This document shows, one piece after another, positions 48,833 to 61,221 of a DNA stretch of 64,000 nt. Each line of letters opens with the position of its first letter. Position 1 is the stretch's first letter. A model generated the notes under the pieces. That model was not told the origin of the DNA. It ran no database searches and saw only the letters and a program-made list of their open reading frames with translations. The stretch spans positions 67,888,653 to 67,952,652 of the forward strand of contig NC_065572.1 of NCBI RefSeq assembly GCF_937616625.2, read 5' to 3'. The DNA is from Mercurialis annua (taxonomy: Eukaryota; Streptophyta; Magnoliopsida; Malpighiales; Euphorbiaceae). The translations under genes and the position numbers were made by a program.

Positions 48833-49598
48833 GTAAATGACGAATGGTTGCTGGTCATGGATGCACCAATTTCATCATCATTTTTCCTACTTAGTTTATT
48901 TGGGTAAGTTTTAATTGTTTATTCATTATTGTTATTATATATTTTGTTTCTTCTTATCATTATTTAAATATGATTAAAAATCATCATTTCTATTTTATTA
49001 ATGTTTAGGCTTTAGTTTTGGTTGATTCATAGTTTACTTGATGTTGATTTGTTTACTAATTTTTATTTTCATTTGAATGAGTTTATTTTAAAAAAATTAG
49101 GATTTTATTTTGGTTGATTCATAGTTTATTTAATGTTTATTACTTGAATCGATGTTACTGTTGGTCCGTATGAGAGAAAGAATAAAACTAATCTCTTTGA
49201 TATCATAATTGTTTAAACTTCGTCTATTAAAATTGATAAGTAAGTGTTTCTTTTGTTTAATTGTTTGTGTATATTTATTCTTTTTGCAAAATATTACTTG
49301 AATCAACTACACATCAACTATAAGTAAACTATGATTTGTTATGTGTTAAACTATGATTTGTTATGTGTTGTGATTAGTATTTTCTCGTTTTTTTATTTAC
49401 AGTGATTGTGGAGTCTACATGTTCTGTGCCGCAGAAATTTTTGTTGATGGAAAAGAAATGGGATTCAATTTTGATGTCAATGAACATCGTGCTTGCTATG
49501 TTTCTCCTTTGTATGCATATGGTTGTTGGAAGGAAGACTTGGACATAATCATTGATGACGAACGTCCCATCAAATACAAGCGGCACATATATAGTTGA
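48833..49598 (+). pseudogene. ULP1-like (C48) cysteine protease fragment inside MULE-2
   Basis: The clearest part is an exon at 49403-49598, preceded by tttacag and ending in TGA. It encodes DCGVYMFCAAEIFV and about 50 more residues. The D-C-G-V-Y motif, with catalytic Cys at 49407-49409, followed by a C-terminal tail is characteristic of SUMO-protease-like C48 peptidases. About 560 bp upstream, bases 48833-48876 read VNDEWLLVMDAP up to a gt donor at 48904. This fits the position of the family's H-W-x-L motif but with Glu in place of His, an assignment I hold only loosely. The catalytic Asp segment between them was not found. A decayed captured gene is likely. The terminal exon itself is open. 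Confidence 0.6.
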
Positions 49599-49799
49599 TG
49601 TTTTTATATTTAGACTTTTATTTTGCGGTTTTATGTTTCAAAAAAGTACTTTGCATTTATTTTATAGGCTATTAATATAGATTTATTGTTTATTTTTTTA
49701 AATTTAATTTAAGTTTTTTGTATGAATGCTTATAAGAATGTTTACTTTATGTTTAATCAAGTTTTTTTATTTTTTTTCTGAATTTATATTTTTTAAGTT

Positions 49800-50360
49800 A
49801 GTTTCTGTTACTTGTATCAACCTACAATCAACTTGAAATCAACATGATGTAAACTATTTCACAAATAAAATAGTATTATATTTATATTTTGTTATTTGTT
49901 TTTTTATTTGACTATACATTTGACTATACATTTGATATATAATAGTTAGATTATTTATGTAATATGTTAATTTTTTTTTTAAAAATCGAATATATTTGTA
50001 TCAACTGACAATCAACTTGAAATCAACATGATGTTAATTATTTCACTAATAAAATAGTATTATGTTTATATTTTGCTTTTTATATTTGACTATACATTTG
50101 ACATATTATGGTTAGATTGTTTAAGTAATATGTTAAAATAAAAAAAAAATCAAAATATACTTGTATCAACCGACAATCAACTTGAAATCAACATGATGTA
50201 AACTATTTCATAAATAAAATAGTATTATATTTGTATTTTGTTTTTGTTTTTTTATATTTCACTATACATTTGACATATTTATGGTTAGATTGTTTATGTA
50301 ATATGTTAAAATAAAAAAAATCGAAGTATGGTTTATGTAAACCTGAAATCAACTTGAAGT
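49800..50360. repeat. Tandem repeat field in MULE-2, unit about 165 bp
   Basis: Three to four copies share acaatcaacttgaaatcaac, atgatgtaaactatttca and actatacatttgac. The atcaac words resemble those in the array of the neighbouring MULE-3. Confidence 0.8.
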
Positions 50361-50463
50361 AAATATAAAAAAAAATTCAAGTGTTATAATATAAAAGAAA
50401 TTGCTTTTTTATGTTTATTTATTTTTATATAAAAAGCGGGAAAGACATCAAAAGGCTATTTGA

Positions 50464-51020
50464 TACACATTCCAGGGAATGAAATTCCCATAATATCCTG
50501 AATTACAATCTCATCAACACTTTATACTCATGATAAAATGGTGATAAACTTTTTGCAAAATTAGCCTTAGCATCTGCACTTTTATTGCTTTAAAAACATG
50601 AATAACCTCAATGTACCAAGGTTTATCAAGCATCATCCTGCAACTATTAATCAGACTGCAATTATCTACTTGAGTTCTTGATTGAAAACGTTCCACAACT
50701 GTTTCATTGTCGATCTCCAAAACAACAACTCTAATTCTTGTTTCCTAAGCCATACTCAAGATGTACTAAGCTCTCCAAATTTCAGCAAGTAGCCACAAGA
50801 AAATATGGATACGCACTGGACCTTGCCATTTCCAAACTAAGGAACAATTATTGGTCGTCACACTGTCTTCCCCAGCTGCAACATGATAAGCTAAGTTAAC
50901 TGTGAACTTTCCATTCTTATATTTAACTCATTTTGTCATTCTCATCGACATGTTGTGCGGGTTTAATCGCAGCAATACGTCCTAACATCTCCTTTGGAAC
51001 ATCACCCAATTCCAACCTGA
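50464..51020 (-). mobile_element. LINE fragment (zf-RVT to RNase H) within MULE-2
   Basis: The minus strand shows NGKFTVNLAYHVAA-like sequence, then WKWQGPVRIHIFLWLLAEIW, and further on MEIDNETVVERFQSRTQVDN and a degraded RNase H tail. This order is that of plant LINE ORF2 C-terminal regions. Frames are broken. It is a relic either nested in or captured by the MULE. Confidence 0.6.
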
Positions 51021-52286
51021 ATTTAAGTATTTAAACCTCAAACAAAACTGATAAAGATCAAGTAAACTCTAAGTTAACCAGCAATCAACTTAAGAAAATT
51101 ATTAAGTTTCTTCCATAAGGTGTTTTATGGCCATCTCTGTAATTTATAGTTGTGTATAAATTGAATATTTTAAAACTGTCAATTTTTTAACCTCTAAATC
51201 AACTTAATCTACAGATTTGAAAATTAAATTTTTAGAATGTTAACTTCAAATCAACTCAATCTGCAGATTTTCAAATTTAATTTCTAGAATGTTAATCCAA
51301 ATCAACTCATTCTGCATATTTTAAAATTCTCAAATAAATTTTGAAAAAATTGATTTTGAAATTATAATAAATGAATATATCTAGTATATAAATTGAAATT
51401 AACGCAAAATCGAGAAATATTTACATCAACAATTGAGTTTATAATTTTAAGTTTACCTTTTCAATTCTGATTTGATAAAATTGTTAGATTTTGTTATTTT
51501 TGCACTTAAATCTATTTATCTGAAGGATTCGCGATCTACAGAAAGGTAGCTATTGAAAAATTTCATAAATCTCTACGAATTTTAGACTATAAAAACTTAA
51601 AATTTCAGTTTCTTGTTTACCTTGTTGTTCTTGATGATTTGTAGCTCGAATTTTTCAAAATCGAAGGTTTATATGTAATCGTCTGATGATTAATGGCTGT
51701 TGTGTTGATCGTAAAAGAATTTCGTGTTTTTAGATGCTGCAATGGCGTGATTTTGGTTTGAGATTGAGGTTGAAGATGAGTTTTGGAAGCTTAGAAGGAA
51801 AGAAACTCTCACCTGTGCGTTATTTCATTAAGGAAGGGCAGACTTGTCCTATTAAAATTGTAAATCAGCTTATTTGGGAAGTTGAGGGATTTTTGTAAAT
51901 CTTTTTTTTTGTTTGAGAGATTTTTGTATATTTTTAATTTGTGAGGTATCAATAAAAATCAGTTGCCTTTTTCAGATATTCGTGAACTTAGCCCTTATTT
52001 CAATCCTGTCGGATTTATGCATATCAGGATCATATATATTTAGTTTAAAAATTATAGAAATTTGCATCATAAAAAAAAGTTATAAAAAAAATACTTTCAT
52101 TGATATGACTAGAAAAATTGACTTAAATCCAACCTGACTATGTTAGTATAAAATAGAAGAGAGGTATTCCAGTCAGTAAAATTTAATATGCAAAGATATA
52201 GAAAAAATATTTTTTTATTGCTTCAAATCAAATACAAATTTATTTATTTAATTTGATTCGGTTTTTGGACGTACCCAGTTATAATG

Positions 52287-54846
52287 GGGCTTTTTACCCA
52301 ATATACTAAAAATTGGTCCAAATTTACTTTATTACAGTCCAAAACTAAAGTTTACATTTCATACCATCCAAAACTAAAATTGTAACATAATTTCTTTAAA
52401 TTCTTACTTTTCTACTGTTTCTTCTTTTTCTCTTGAATTTTGGCGACTCCTTCTTCTTCTCCACGAGTCCAGCAGAATTTCTCCACGTTCTTATTCCTTC
52501 GCTTCCGCCATCCCGCCTCCGCCGTTCCGTTTTTGCTGTTCCATCTCCGTCGTTTCGCCTCCGTCGTTCCACCTTTATCTCGCCACGCCATCTTTTTTTT
52601 TTCTTTTTGATTTTTTTTTCTTTTTTTTTTCATTTTTAGATCTGTAATTTGTTTATCTTTTACTGTTTATTCACCATTAAACATGTATAAAGAGTATTTT
52701 TAAAGAATCTAATACTTATTTCATGTTATGTAGAATAATTTTGTGATTTTATGTAATAAAATTCTGTTAACTCTGCATTTTTTTGTGTTTTGTTCAATTT
52801 CTGCGTTTTTTTTATTCTGCAGAACGATTTGTAGATGATGATTGATTGCTGAATTATTGTAATGTTACAGTGTTGTTGATTTTATGTTGATATTATGTTG
52901 ATATCAACTAATTTTTTTTATTTTAACATTGACAAACAAGATAATATTGTCTATGAAATAAATGCCTCTTGTAAGTTTGCGGAATAGATGTTTATTTGAA
53001 AAGCAGCAGGATGGAATGTGGAGTGCACATATTTGTTTGAATGATTGATCTCTTTGTGGTTTTTTCTCGATAAACGTTCTGAAATTCCCTACATAAACAT
53101 ATGCTATTAGTATTCAGCCATTTTTTTATAACTTTCATTTTTTAGAGTGTTAATTTATTAGAATGTACTAAATTCATTTCGGCATTTTTGAAATTTGGTT
53201 GGTTTTTTTGCTCCTTATATTATGTTCTACGTACAAACTTTATTATAAAATCAATGTTGATTTTTATTGATGTACAATTATTTAAGCTATATTAATCAAA
53301 ATCAATGCAAAATCAATTCGATGTCAACCTAAAATCAACCTAAAATTAACATGCGCATATCCCTAAAATTAATTGAAAATCAACACAAAATCAACATAAA
53401 ATCAACATAAAATCAACATGTCTAAACTCTTTGTCATTAAAATTAATCAAATATCAACTCAAAATCAACACAAAATCAATATAAAATCAATATGTGTACA
53501 TTATTTATTGTTGAAATTTTTGTCAGTTTTAATATCAACACAATATTAACATAATATCAACAACATTTAATAAATTTGATAGTATTCATTTTGTAAATAT
53601 TTTTTAACACTAATTTTTATTTTTAATATTTATTTACCTTTATTTTTTCTAATAATTAATCAAAATTTATTATTTATCATATATTTAATTTTTTATATAT
53701 ATCAATATAAAATCAACATTAAATTAACCAAAGATTAATAAATTATTTTTTCAATCTAAAATACCAACACAAAATCAACATAATATCAACATTAAATTAA
53801 CCAAAGATTAATAAATTATTTTTCCAATCTAAAATACCAACACAAAATCAACATAATATCAACATAAATTCAAATTTGTAACATTATAATAATACAAAAT
53901 CATTATTTATATTTTTTACAAATACCAAAATCAACATGTCAACACCATGTCAACACTATATCAACATAAAATCAACATTGTAAAATTACAATAATTTAAC
54001 ATGATTATTGTCTTCTTCACCGATGCTAAAATCAACAAAATATCAACCGAAAATCAACACCATATCAACATTGTAACATTACAATAATACAATATCATTA
54101 TATGTCTTCTTCCCCGATCCTACCATATCATTATCTAGTCTCAATTTAATTTAATTTAATTTTTTTAGTTTATTTCACATACAATATTATCTTAGTTGTC
54201 AATGTAAAAATAAAAAAAATCAGTTGATATCAACATAAAGTCAACATAAAATCAACAATACTGTAACATTACAATAATTCAGCAATCAATCATCATCAAC
54301 AAATCGTTCTGCAGAATAAAAAAAACGCAGAAACATAAGAAAAATGCAGAAATAACATAATTTTATTCCATAAAATCACAAAATTACTATACATTACATG
54401 AAATGAGTATTAGATTCTTTAAAGATAATCTTTATACATGTTTAATGGTGAAAACAACAGTAAAAATAAACAAATTACAGATCTGAAAATGAAAAAAAAA
54501 AAGAATTAAAAACTTCAGATTTGAAATTAAAATGATAAAAGAAAGATGGCGGAACGGCAGAGACGAAACGGCGGAGGCAAAACGGAAAAAATGGAACGGC
54601 GGAGGCGGATTGGTGCGAAGAACAAATCTGAGATTTGTGTGAAGGTGAATTGAAAGAGAAAGAAGAGAGAAATTTGAGGAAAGAGAAAATAATTGTAATT
54701 ATGAGGGTTTGTGTTATTAGGGTTCTATTTATATGGATGGTATAAAAGTAATAATTTCTCCGTTGCATGGTAGTTTTAAAATGTCAAATATGTGTTGGTA
54801 TAAAAGTAAATCAAACATGAATATTAGTTATTTGAGTAAAAAGCCC
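52287..54846. mobile_element. Mutator-like foldback element MULE-3 (2.56 kb, arms about 650 bp)
   Basis: The element starts GGGCTTTTTACCCAATATAC and ends GTAAAAAGCCC. It is flanked by a 9-bp duplication with one mismatch (GTTATAATG at 52278-52286, GTCATAATG at 54847-54855). The arms are long inverted repeats: 52638-52945 matches the complement of about 54170-54482 closely, including ctgcagaacgatttgt and ataatattgt. The outer parts carry tandem ccgccgttcc-like words in both arms. The centre (53290-54110) is an array of atcaacataaa words. No transposase is seen. Small frames in the arms are low-complexity. Confidence 0.85.
53290..54110. repeat. atcaacataaa-type repeat array in the centre of MULE-3
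   Basis: Dozens of copies of an 11-12 bp word, (a)aaatcaacata, occur with irregular spacing. A longer duplicated block of about 65 bp (ttaaccaaagattaataaatt) occurs twice near 53725 and 53800. Confidence 0.85.
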
Positions 54847-54855
54847 GTCATAATG

Positions 54856-55762
54856 TTGTAGTAAAGCCATCAATTGACATGGCACCATACATTTCAAGAT
54901 TTTGGGTCCATTTTTCTGAAAATATTGATTGGATCTCTCACATATATGCATACTATCCAATCACATACCTAACTAATTATCTTATTCTTTGGGTATGAAC
55001 CAAATGAATCTTTCTCATTTCATACTTAAATATCTTCTCTGTTATTAAAATTTTAGGCTTACTCTCTTTTATTTATTTAATTTATTTCACTTGCCTTGTT
55101 AATTGAAATAGAAATTTAGTACTGGTAGAGAAGGGTACTACAAACAAACTTGGTCTGCCATTTAGGGAAAAAGAAAAGAAAAGGTAATTAGCATCAAACA
55201 GTGGGGTCTGTGTGAACATGGCCAGCTAAACTCAACAATTTAGAAGCGAGTAAGAAGTCAAGCCGGTTCTTGATATTTTAATTAAATAAGAGTAATATTT
55301 TTTATTTTTAGATTAACTAAAGATAAAATTACACGATATGAGCAGATTAAGAGAGTTGGACAATCAAATTTTATCTTTAATTGACTTAAAAATAGAGAGT
55401 ATTATTTTTAATTTATCAAAATAATCGAAAATGATTATTTGATTCCGGATAACAAGTTTAGGGATCAAATGACCACTAAATAGCCGACCTACAATTTCCT
55501 CTATTCATGTGAAAAAATGGTGAATATTTTCAGTATTTGTATATTATATTTATTTTAAATAATGAAATATTCCGATTAACTTCGTAACGATTCGGTATGA
55601 ATTATTATTATTTTAGAACTAATAATGATGATTATCTGTAGATGGTTAGGGTAACAATAGAAATGATGGTAATCTGGAAAATGGAAGGTATGGTTCCTAA
55701 AGTTGAGAGTTGTTAGGAATAGAAATTAAATTAAAGAAAGTTGGAAGATGAGATGAAAGTGG
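54856..55762. other. AT-rich spacer
   Basis: No gene or bounded element is seen. Confidence 0.4.
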
Positions 55763-57960
55763 TTTTTTTTTTTTGACCAATCATGATTTCATTTAAGAGA
55801 GATCACCATACAAAAGAGTTTGTAGTTTAGCAGGGGGGTTCGTGAACCAGCCCTCATTATACAAAATATTGGGTTCTTTACTAACCCAGTCAGCTACTTG
55901 GTTCTGCTCTCTATATACATGGTTAAAAGAGCAAGAAGTTAGCTTTTTTGCAAGGGAGGTAATCTCATCTATTACAGGCTTAACATCCCAAGGGACATCT
56001 TCATTGTTCTGATTGCAGTAGTCAATTAGAACGGAAGAGTCAGCTTCGCAATCTACTTGGTGCCAATTGAAGAGGATTGCGCATCTGACTGCGTCTCTGA
56101 GAGCTAAGGCTTCTGCTGAGAGTGCTGACCTGCAGAAATACTTAGTAGCTTTTCCAAAAATTAGGTTACCCTGATGGTCCCTACAAACAAAGGCTGCCGT
56201 GCAAATATTACGCTCACTGTCAAAAGAAGCGTCGCTATTGAGCTTGAGCTTGCCTGGGGGAGGAAGCAGCCATTTCCTCCTTGCACGAACTGATAAATTA
56301 TGAAGGTGAGTCTGCGGCCTGCAATCAATTTGAAGACAGTAGTCCTTCCATGCTTCGTTAGCTGACAATCTTGGGAATATTGCTTTTTGCTGGAAGATGA
56401 AAGAGTTTCTGGCACACCAGATACGCCAACAAAGATTTGCCACCAGTAGAATCTTATCCTTCGATCCAGCAGCTGAAAGAGAATCAATCATATAAATCCA
56501 CCAATCACAAAATGATGAGAAATGCATATGATGCGTGTTAAATCCTAGAGTGGATGAGAACCAGGTTAGTCTAGAAAAATGACAATGAATAAGCATATGC
56601 ATTATGTCTTCTTCTGAGGCTTGACAGATTCTACACAGGTTAGAGCTGGACAAGTTCCTTCTGAAAAGGTTGGACTGCACTGCTAAAGCATTAGAAGCAC
56701 ATCTCCAAATAAAGTTTCTGATTTTAGGAGGACCCTTCAGGTTCCATATAGAGTTCCAAAGTTTGGCGTTGGCTGTGTGATGTTGCTGCATATTCAAAAG
56801 CTTGTAACCAGATTTGACAGTGTAAGTCCCTGACTTGGTGTAATGCCATATTATGCTGTCTTCTTTGTTCAACAATCCCAAAGGCAGAGATAAAATTTGT
56901 TGGCTCTCCTTAGGAGTAAATGTTTTGTGAATGGTGTGGAAATTCCAGGTTCTTTCTTGCTTGTTCATTAAATCTGCAACTTTATTTACACCATGAGGTC
57001 TAACAGTGGGGTGTTGTAATCTGAAGTCCTCAGAGTCCGGAAGCCATTTACTTTCCCAAATGTCAATAGACTCACCATTTCCGATGGTCCAGTGAGCTCC
57101 TTTGGTAATGAGCTCTCTCCCTGCAAGAATACTTGTCCAGGCCCATGAGGGATGTCCACCTCGCTTGGCTTCGAGAAAATTAGTATGTGGGAAATAAATA
57201 CCTCTGAGGACCTTGGCCCATAGAGAAGTGTGGTCTTGTAGCAATTTCCAGCTTTGTTTAGCAACTAGAGATTTGTTGAATTCCGATAGTTGTTTGAAAC
57301 CCAATCCCCCATCTGATTTTGGCATAGTCATTTTATTCCAACTTCTCCAATGTATGCTTTTGTGGCTATAATCAACATTCCACCAGAACTTAGCAGTTAA
57401 GCTTTCAAGTTTAGTGATAACAGACTTAGGGAGAATGAAGACAGACATGAGGAAGGTAGGGAGCGCTTGTAAAATAGATTTAATCATGATTTCTCTCCCA
57501 GCTTGATTGAGTAGTCTGCTCTTCCAAGATTGAAGCTGCTTGAGGGCTTTGTCCAACAGATATTGGCATGCCTGGATCTTAGACCTTCCCCAGCTAGAAG
57601 GAACACCTAGATATTTCCCAAACGAAGAGACTTCGGCAATGCCAAGAATGGACGCAATTCGGCCTTTCAGAATGACATCCGTATTAGGGCTAAGGTATAG
57701 GTCTGACTTATGGAGGTTGATGCTCTGACCCGATGCATTAGAGTAGTGATTGAGCGTTGTCTTGAGATTGTGAGCCTCACGAACAGCAGCTCTACCATAT
57801 AGGACCGTATCATCAGCGAAAAGCAAGTGACTGATGGCAGGACAACGGGGAGTAATACGGTAGCCTTCAAGATTACCAATCTCTCTTTCCTTATGTATGA
57901 GTCTCGAGAGAACGTCAGAGACTATAATGAATATGTACGGGGAGATCTCCATTTTCAGAT
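55763..57960 (-). mobile_element. 5'-truncated LINE with a 719-codon open frame
   Basis: On the minus strand the frame 57952-55793 encodes the C-terminal half of a plant LINE ORF2. It opens at the MEISPYIFIIVS segment just before the reverse transcriptase catalytic box (LLFADD, box at residues 45-48). It continues through the RT thumb, a zf-RVT domain (IWNLKGPPKIRNFIWRCASN...CRICQASEEDIMHMLIHC) and an RNase H domain (LNSDASF, AEALALRDA, EADSSVLI, EQNQVADWVSK) to a TAG stop. A T-run at 55763-55774 is the poly(A) tail on this strand. The endonuclease, ORF1 and most of the RT are missing, as expected from 5' truncation on insertion. The lack of stops over 719 codons indicates a fairly recent insertion. 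No target-site duplication was resolved. Confidence 0.9.
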
Positions 57961-58400
57961 TTTAGCAGATCTCACTTAGCTGATCAAAATGAGTTGGACA
58001 ACTCGAGATCAACTCGAAAAAAGTTCGAGATTGGCTCTAAATATTCGAGTTCGAGCTACCGAATTCGAGTATCAATTACTAAACTCGCGAGCCTAAACGA
58101 GCTTGTTATAAAATAATAATAATTATTATTATTTTATTATTATATTAGACTTTTATATCTCTAAATTTAAATTTGTGTCGTATAAATTAGTTAAATTGCA
58201 TACTATATAGTGAAAAAAATTCAATATATCAAATATGATTATTTTTAATAATTATTTTATTTTTATTAAAATTAAGTCGAACTCGAGTAGCTCGAATAAG
58301 CTTAAAGATTAAGCCCGTTCGAACTCGAATTCGAACCTGTGATAGACACTCGAATTCGGCTCGGCCCGTTTACCCATTATCGATCATGAGATATGAAATT
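57961..58400. repeat. Degenerate hAT-like repeat rich in actcgag/ctcgaattcga
   Basis: Both ends of this stretch carry inverted actcgaattcgag words (57995-58095 and 58270-58370) around an AT-rich core with an (aat)n/(att)n run. This is typical of eroded hAT-like repeats. No target-site duplication was defined. Confidence 0.45.
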
Positions 58401-59612
58401 GAGAAATTAAGAGAATCTCTTTACTAATCATCTTAACTTTACACAATTTCCGAGGCTATGATTGAAGCTTTTGCAGATTATTGGTACGGTTGAAGAAGAC
58501 CAACACCAAAGCAAAGCTAAGACCTTTTGAACCGTTTGGGATGACAATATCACTTTCACTCAATTTTTAAAGACATGCCTTCGATACTTGAGACATTTAA
58601 AGCCACATTCAAACACTTTAATTCTCAATATACTACACACCCAACAATCCCTATATATAGGATATGGTAGCTACTTTAATACAATTAGTTTACATATAAA
58701 AATTATACAATAACTCATTATATTTGATACAATAAATATATAACATTGCTTATACGATGTGATACACATAGTTAAATTCAATTAGATTTAAATTTTGTTT
58801 TTGATAATTGAAAAGGGGAGCGCTTATGGAAAAATTTGAACTCACATCTTTGATAATTTGATGTCTAACGTTTATACCATTTGAATTACAACTTGTTGGT
58901 TAGATTATTATTCAATTGATATGTTTAAAATAACAAGTTCAAATCTATATGATTATATAAATAATACCATGTCCTATTTTAGAAATCTTATTTTTCATTT
59001 CGAAAATTCTATTGTAAAAGTCTTGAAAAAAAGACATATTAGAAGTCTCATTTTCATTTATTAGAACAATTTTATATTAAATTTTTATTTTTATATTATG
59101 AATTGTGACGGGAAGGAGAGAACATGGGATAGCCATGGCCTCCTCCAAATCTATAAAATGTCAAAATTTGTACCAATATTTTTACATTCTACAATTTGGC
59201 TCTATGTTATTAAAATATGTCTCCTTTATATAATACATATAGCAATTTGGCTCTTCCGATGTCAAAATACTAATTTTATTACTGATTCTGAAAATTTTAA
59301 AAGAAATTCTATATAGAAGTCCGTAACTGCTGTTAAAGATAAATATGGAAACTACATATATGCTTTCTTCATCTTTATATAAAATATAATGCGACTTTCA
59401 AAAAAAGACAGAGAAAACATATAAATAGTGCAAAATAATACCAATTAAAATAAGTAATATAATAATAATTATTATTATTATATAAATATAGTTAGGTTAT
59501 TTAAAGAAATTAAGAATTTAATTATATTTAAATGAGGTAATCATGTTTTGTTTGTTTGGACAAAAAAATTAATTATGTCATAAAATAATTGATCCATTTA
59601 TGATATCATTAT
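58401..59612. other. AT-rich intergenic DNA
   Basis: No gene or bounded element is seen. Short (ATT)n runs occur at 59460-59485. Confidence 0.4.
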
Positions 59613-59838
59613 GAGAAATTCTTAGGTGGATTTAGTCCACCACGTCATATATGGACTAAGCCTATTATATTATGACACGTCATTAAAATAATGGTGATTT
59701 TGTAAATTTGTTTGTTATTTATTTATATTTTTAAATATGATTATTATAAGATTACCATTATTTTAATGATGTGTCATAATGTAATATGTTTAGTTCACGG
59801 ATCACTTGGTGGACTAAGTCCATTTAAAAATTTCTATT
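59613..59838. mobile_element. Small foldback MITE (about 226 bp)
   Basis: The left end agaaattcttaggtggattt and the right end aaatggactt...aaaaatttct (as inverted) pair over most of their length, with gtccacca and tggtggac as the best-matched part. The arms also share attattttaatga and its complement. The target duplication was not resolved. Confidence 0.65.
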
Positions 59839-61212
59839 TATCAAAAAAAAAAATCTCTATAATTATACTCATCCAAATCAAATCTACTTAATTTTGTGGG
59901 ATATCGTGTTTAGTTGTACTGTATCATATTTTAAATTGTCAAGTGTATGAGTAATAAATTTAAATGTGTGTTTCACATTAGATTATTTATTAAAAATACT
60001 ACTAGTGTATTTAAAATTAGAAAGGAAAGAAAATAAACAAAAACCTATTGCAACCAAATGGAAAACCAATAACGTTCATGGAAATGTAAAACCAAAGACC
60101 TATTCATGAATTGCTGCTGAATTTGGCAATTTCATTGCATAGTTGGTAAAAATTTATAAGTATTAGAAACAATATCTTTTATTATATTTATGTGAAATTT
60201 CAAATTCATTTTTCCTTATTTAGTATAATACAATAATAATATGTATCATTATTTCTTGCATTTTCATTTTCCTAGAAAGTCATAAAGTGTCAATTAACTA
60301 TATTTTAGTTCCAACAATACAAATATTATTTCTTGAATAATCTTATATACATATAGTTAAGTTCAAGAAAAAACAAATTTCGGCAAGATTGGACTGCTTC
60401 AATTCATCTTATCCATCAATACGTAAAACTACATAGTCAAAAAATAAAAAAATTACAATATTGTTTTAGATGTAACGCACTACTTTTTTCCCCTTAAATT
60501 TCTAAATTCACAGTCATTTTCTTGACATTATGGTTAATACACTAGATAACCAAAATTCCCTTCCATTAGAATGATTTATGAGTTGAACATAAAAAATAGT
60601 TAAATTTAATTTAAAATTCAGTACAAAACAGTATACTGCAGTTTATTTTAATAAATATTAGTAGTAGTTTTTTTTCTTACTTAATTTTAGAAAGTTTGAA
60701 AAGTGAGTAATTTTCTTTAGAAGAATACTAGTATAGCAGTTATCCTTTTTTTTAATTTTGGTTTTGCGAGAATGTTAAGATGATGTTTATTTAAAAATGT
60801 TAAATAAATATTTCATTGTTACAGTTAAAATGTAATCTGTTACAGTTCTAATAGTATATAGTAGTTAATTAAATTTACATAGTTGATCTAGTAAATGCTA
60901 CGTGGATTTAATATTAATTAGTGGTTCACACTCATAGATGTACATGGATCATTATATATAAGTAAGAATTACTCAAATTGGCTATTATAGTTGTAAATTA
61001 ACTACTTTGTGTCACGCCTAAACTGTGGTAGCTACCTTCACACAATTTGTGACAAAAAGTCAAAAAAGAAAATTTCTTCTTTAACATAACTTTTACATTC
61101 ATTTTCGTTTTTTTTTGGAACATACATGAAACAAAATGTATTTATTTATTTATAAATATATTCTTAATATGTAATATTGCAGAAGAAATATTTACATTTA
61201 TTTTGAGTTAAT
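59839..61212. other. AT-rich intergenic DNA
   Basis: No gene or bounded element is seen. Confidence 0.4.
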
Positions 61213-61221
61213 TTTTTTATA

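Larger units (their letters stand above)
48085..51994 (+). mobile_element. Mutator-like element MULE-2 carrying a ULP1-type protease fragment (3.9 kb)
   Basis: The limits come from a perfect 9-bp duplication, TTATTTCAA (48076-48084 and 51995-52003). The termini (GAGAAAATTACACTCTATGT and, inverted, GGGCTAAGTTCACGAATATC) are imperfect inverted repeats. They continue inward with a better match (ctcagaaataaaaaatgagc / ctcacaaattaaaaatatac, then aaatctctcaa). Contents in order: an unassigned leader-like region, a ULP1-protease-like fragment (48833-49598), a field of tandem repeats (49800-50360), a LINE fragment (50464-51020) and the right arm. MULEs that carry ULP1-like genes are known in plants (the Kaonashi type). 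No mudrA transposase is seen. Confidence 0.75.

Noticed and set aside
52412..52639. Lys- and Arg-rich minus-strand frame and its plus-strand partner
   Set aside because: These are low-complexity frames inside the arm of MULE-3, with inverted counterparts in the other arm. There is no sign of coding constraint.
54475..54768. 97-codon minus-strand open frame
   Set aside because: It is the inverted counterpart of the left-arm low-complexity frame of MULE-3, not a gene.
57540..57728. Plus-strand frame opposite the LINE
   Set aside because: It is a shadow of the LINE reverse-transcriptase frame on the other strand.
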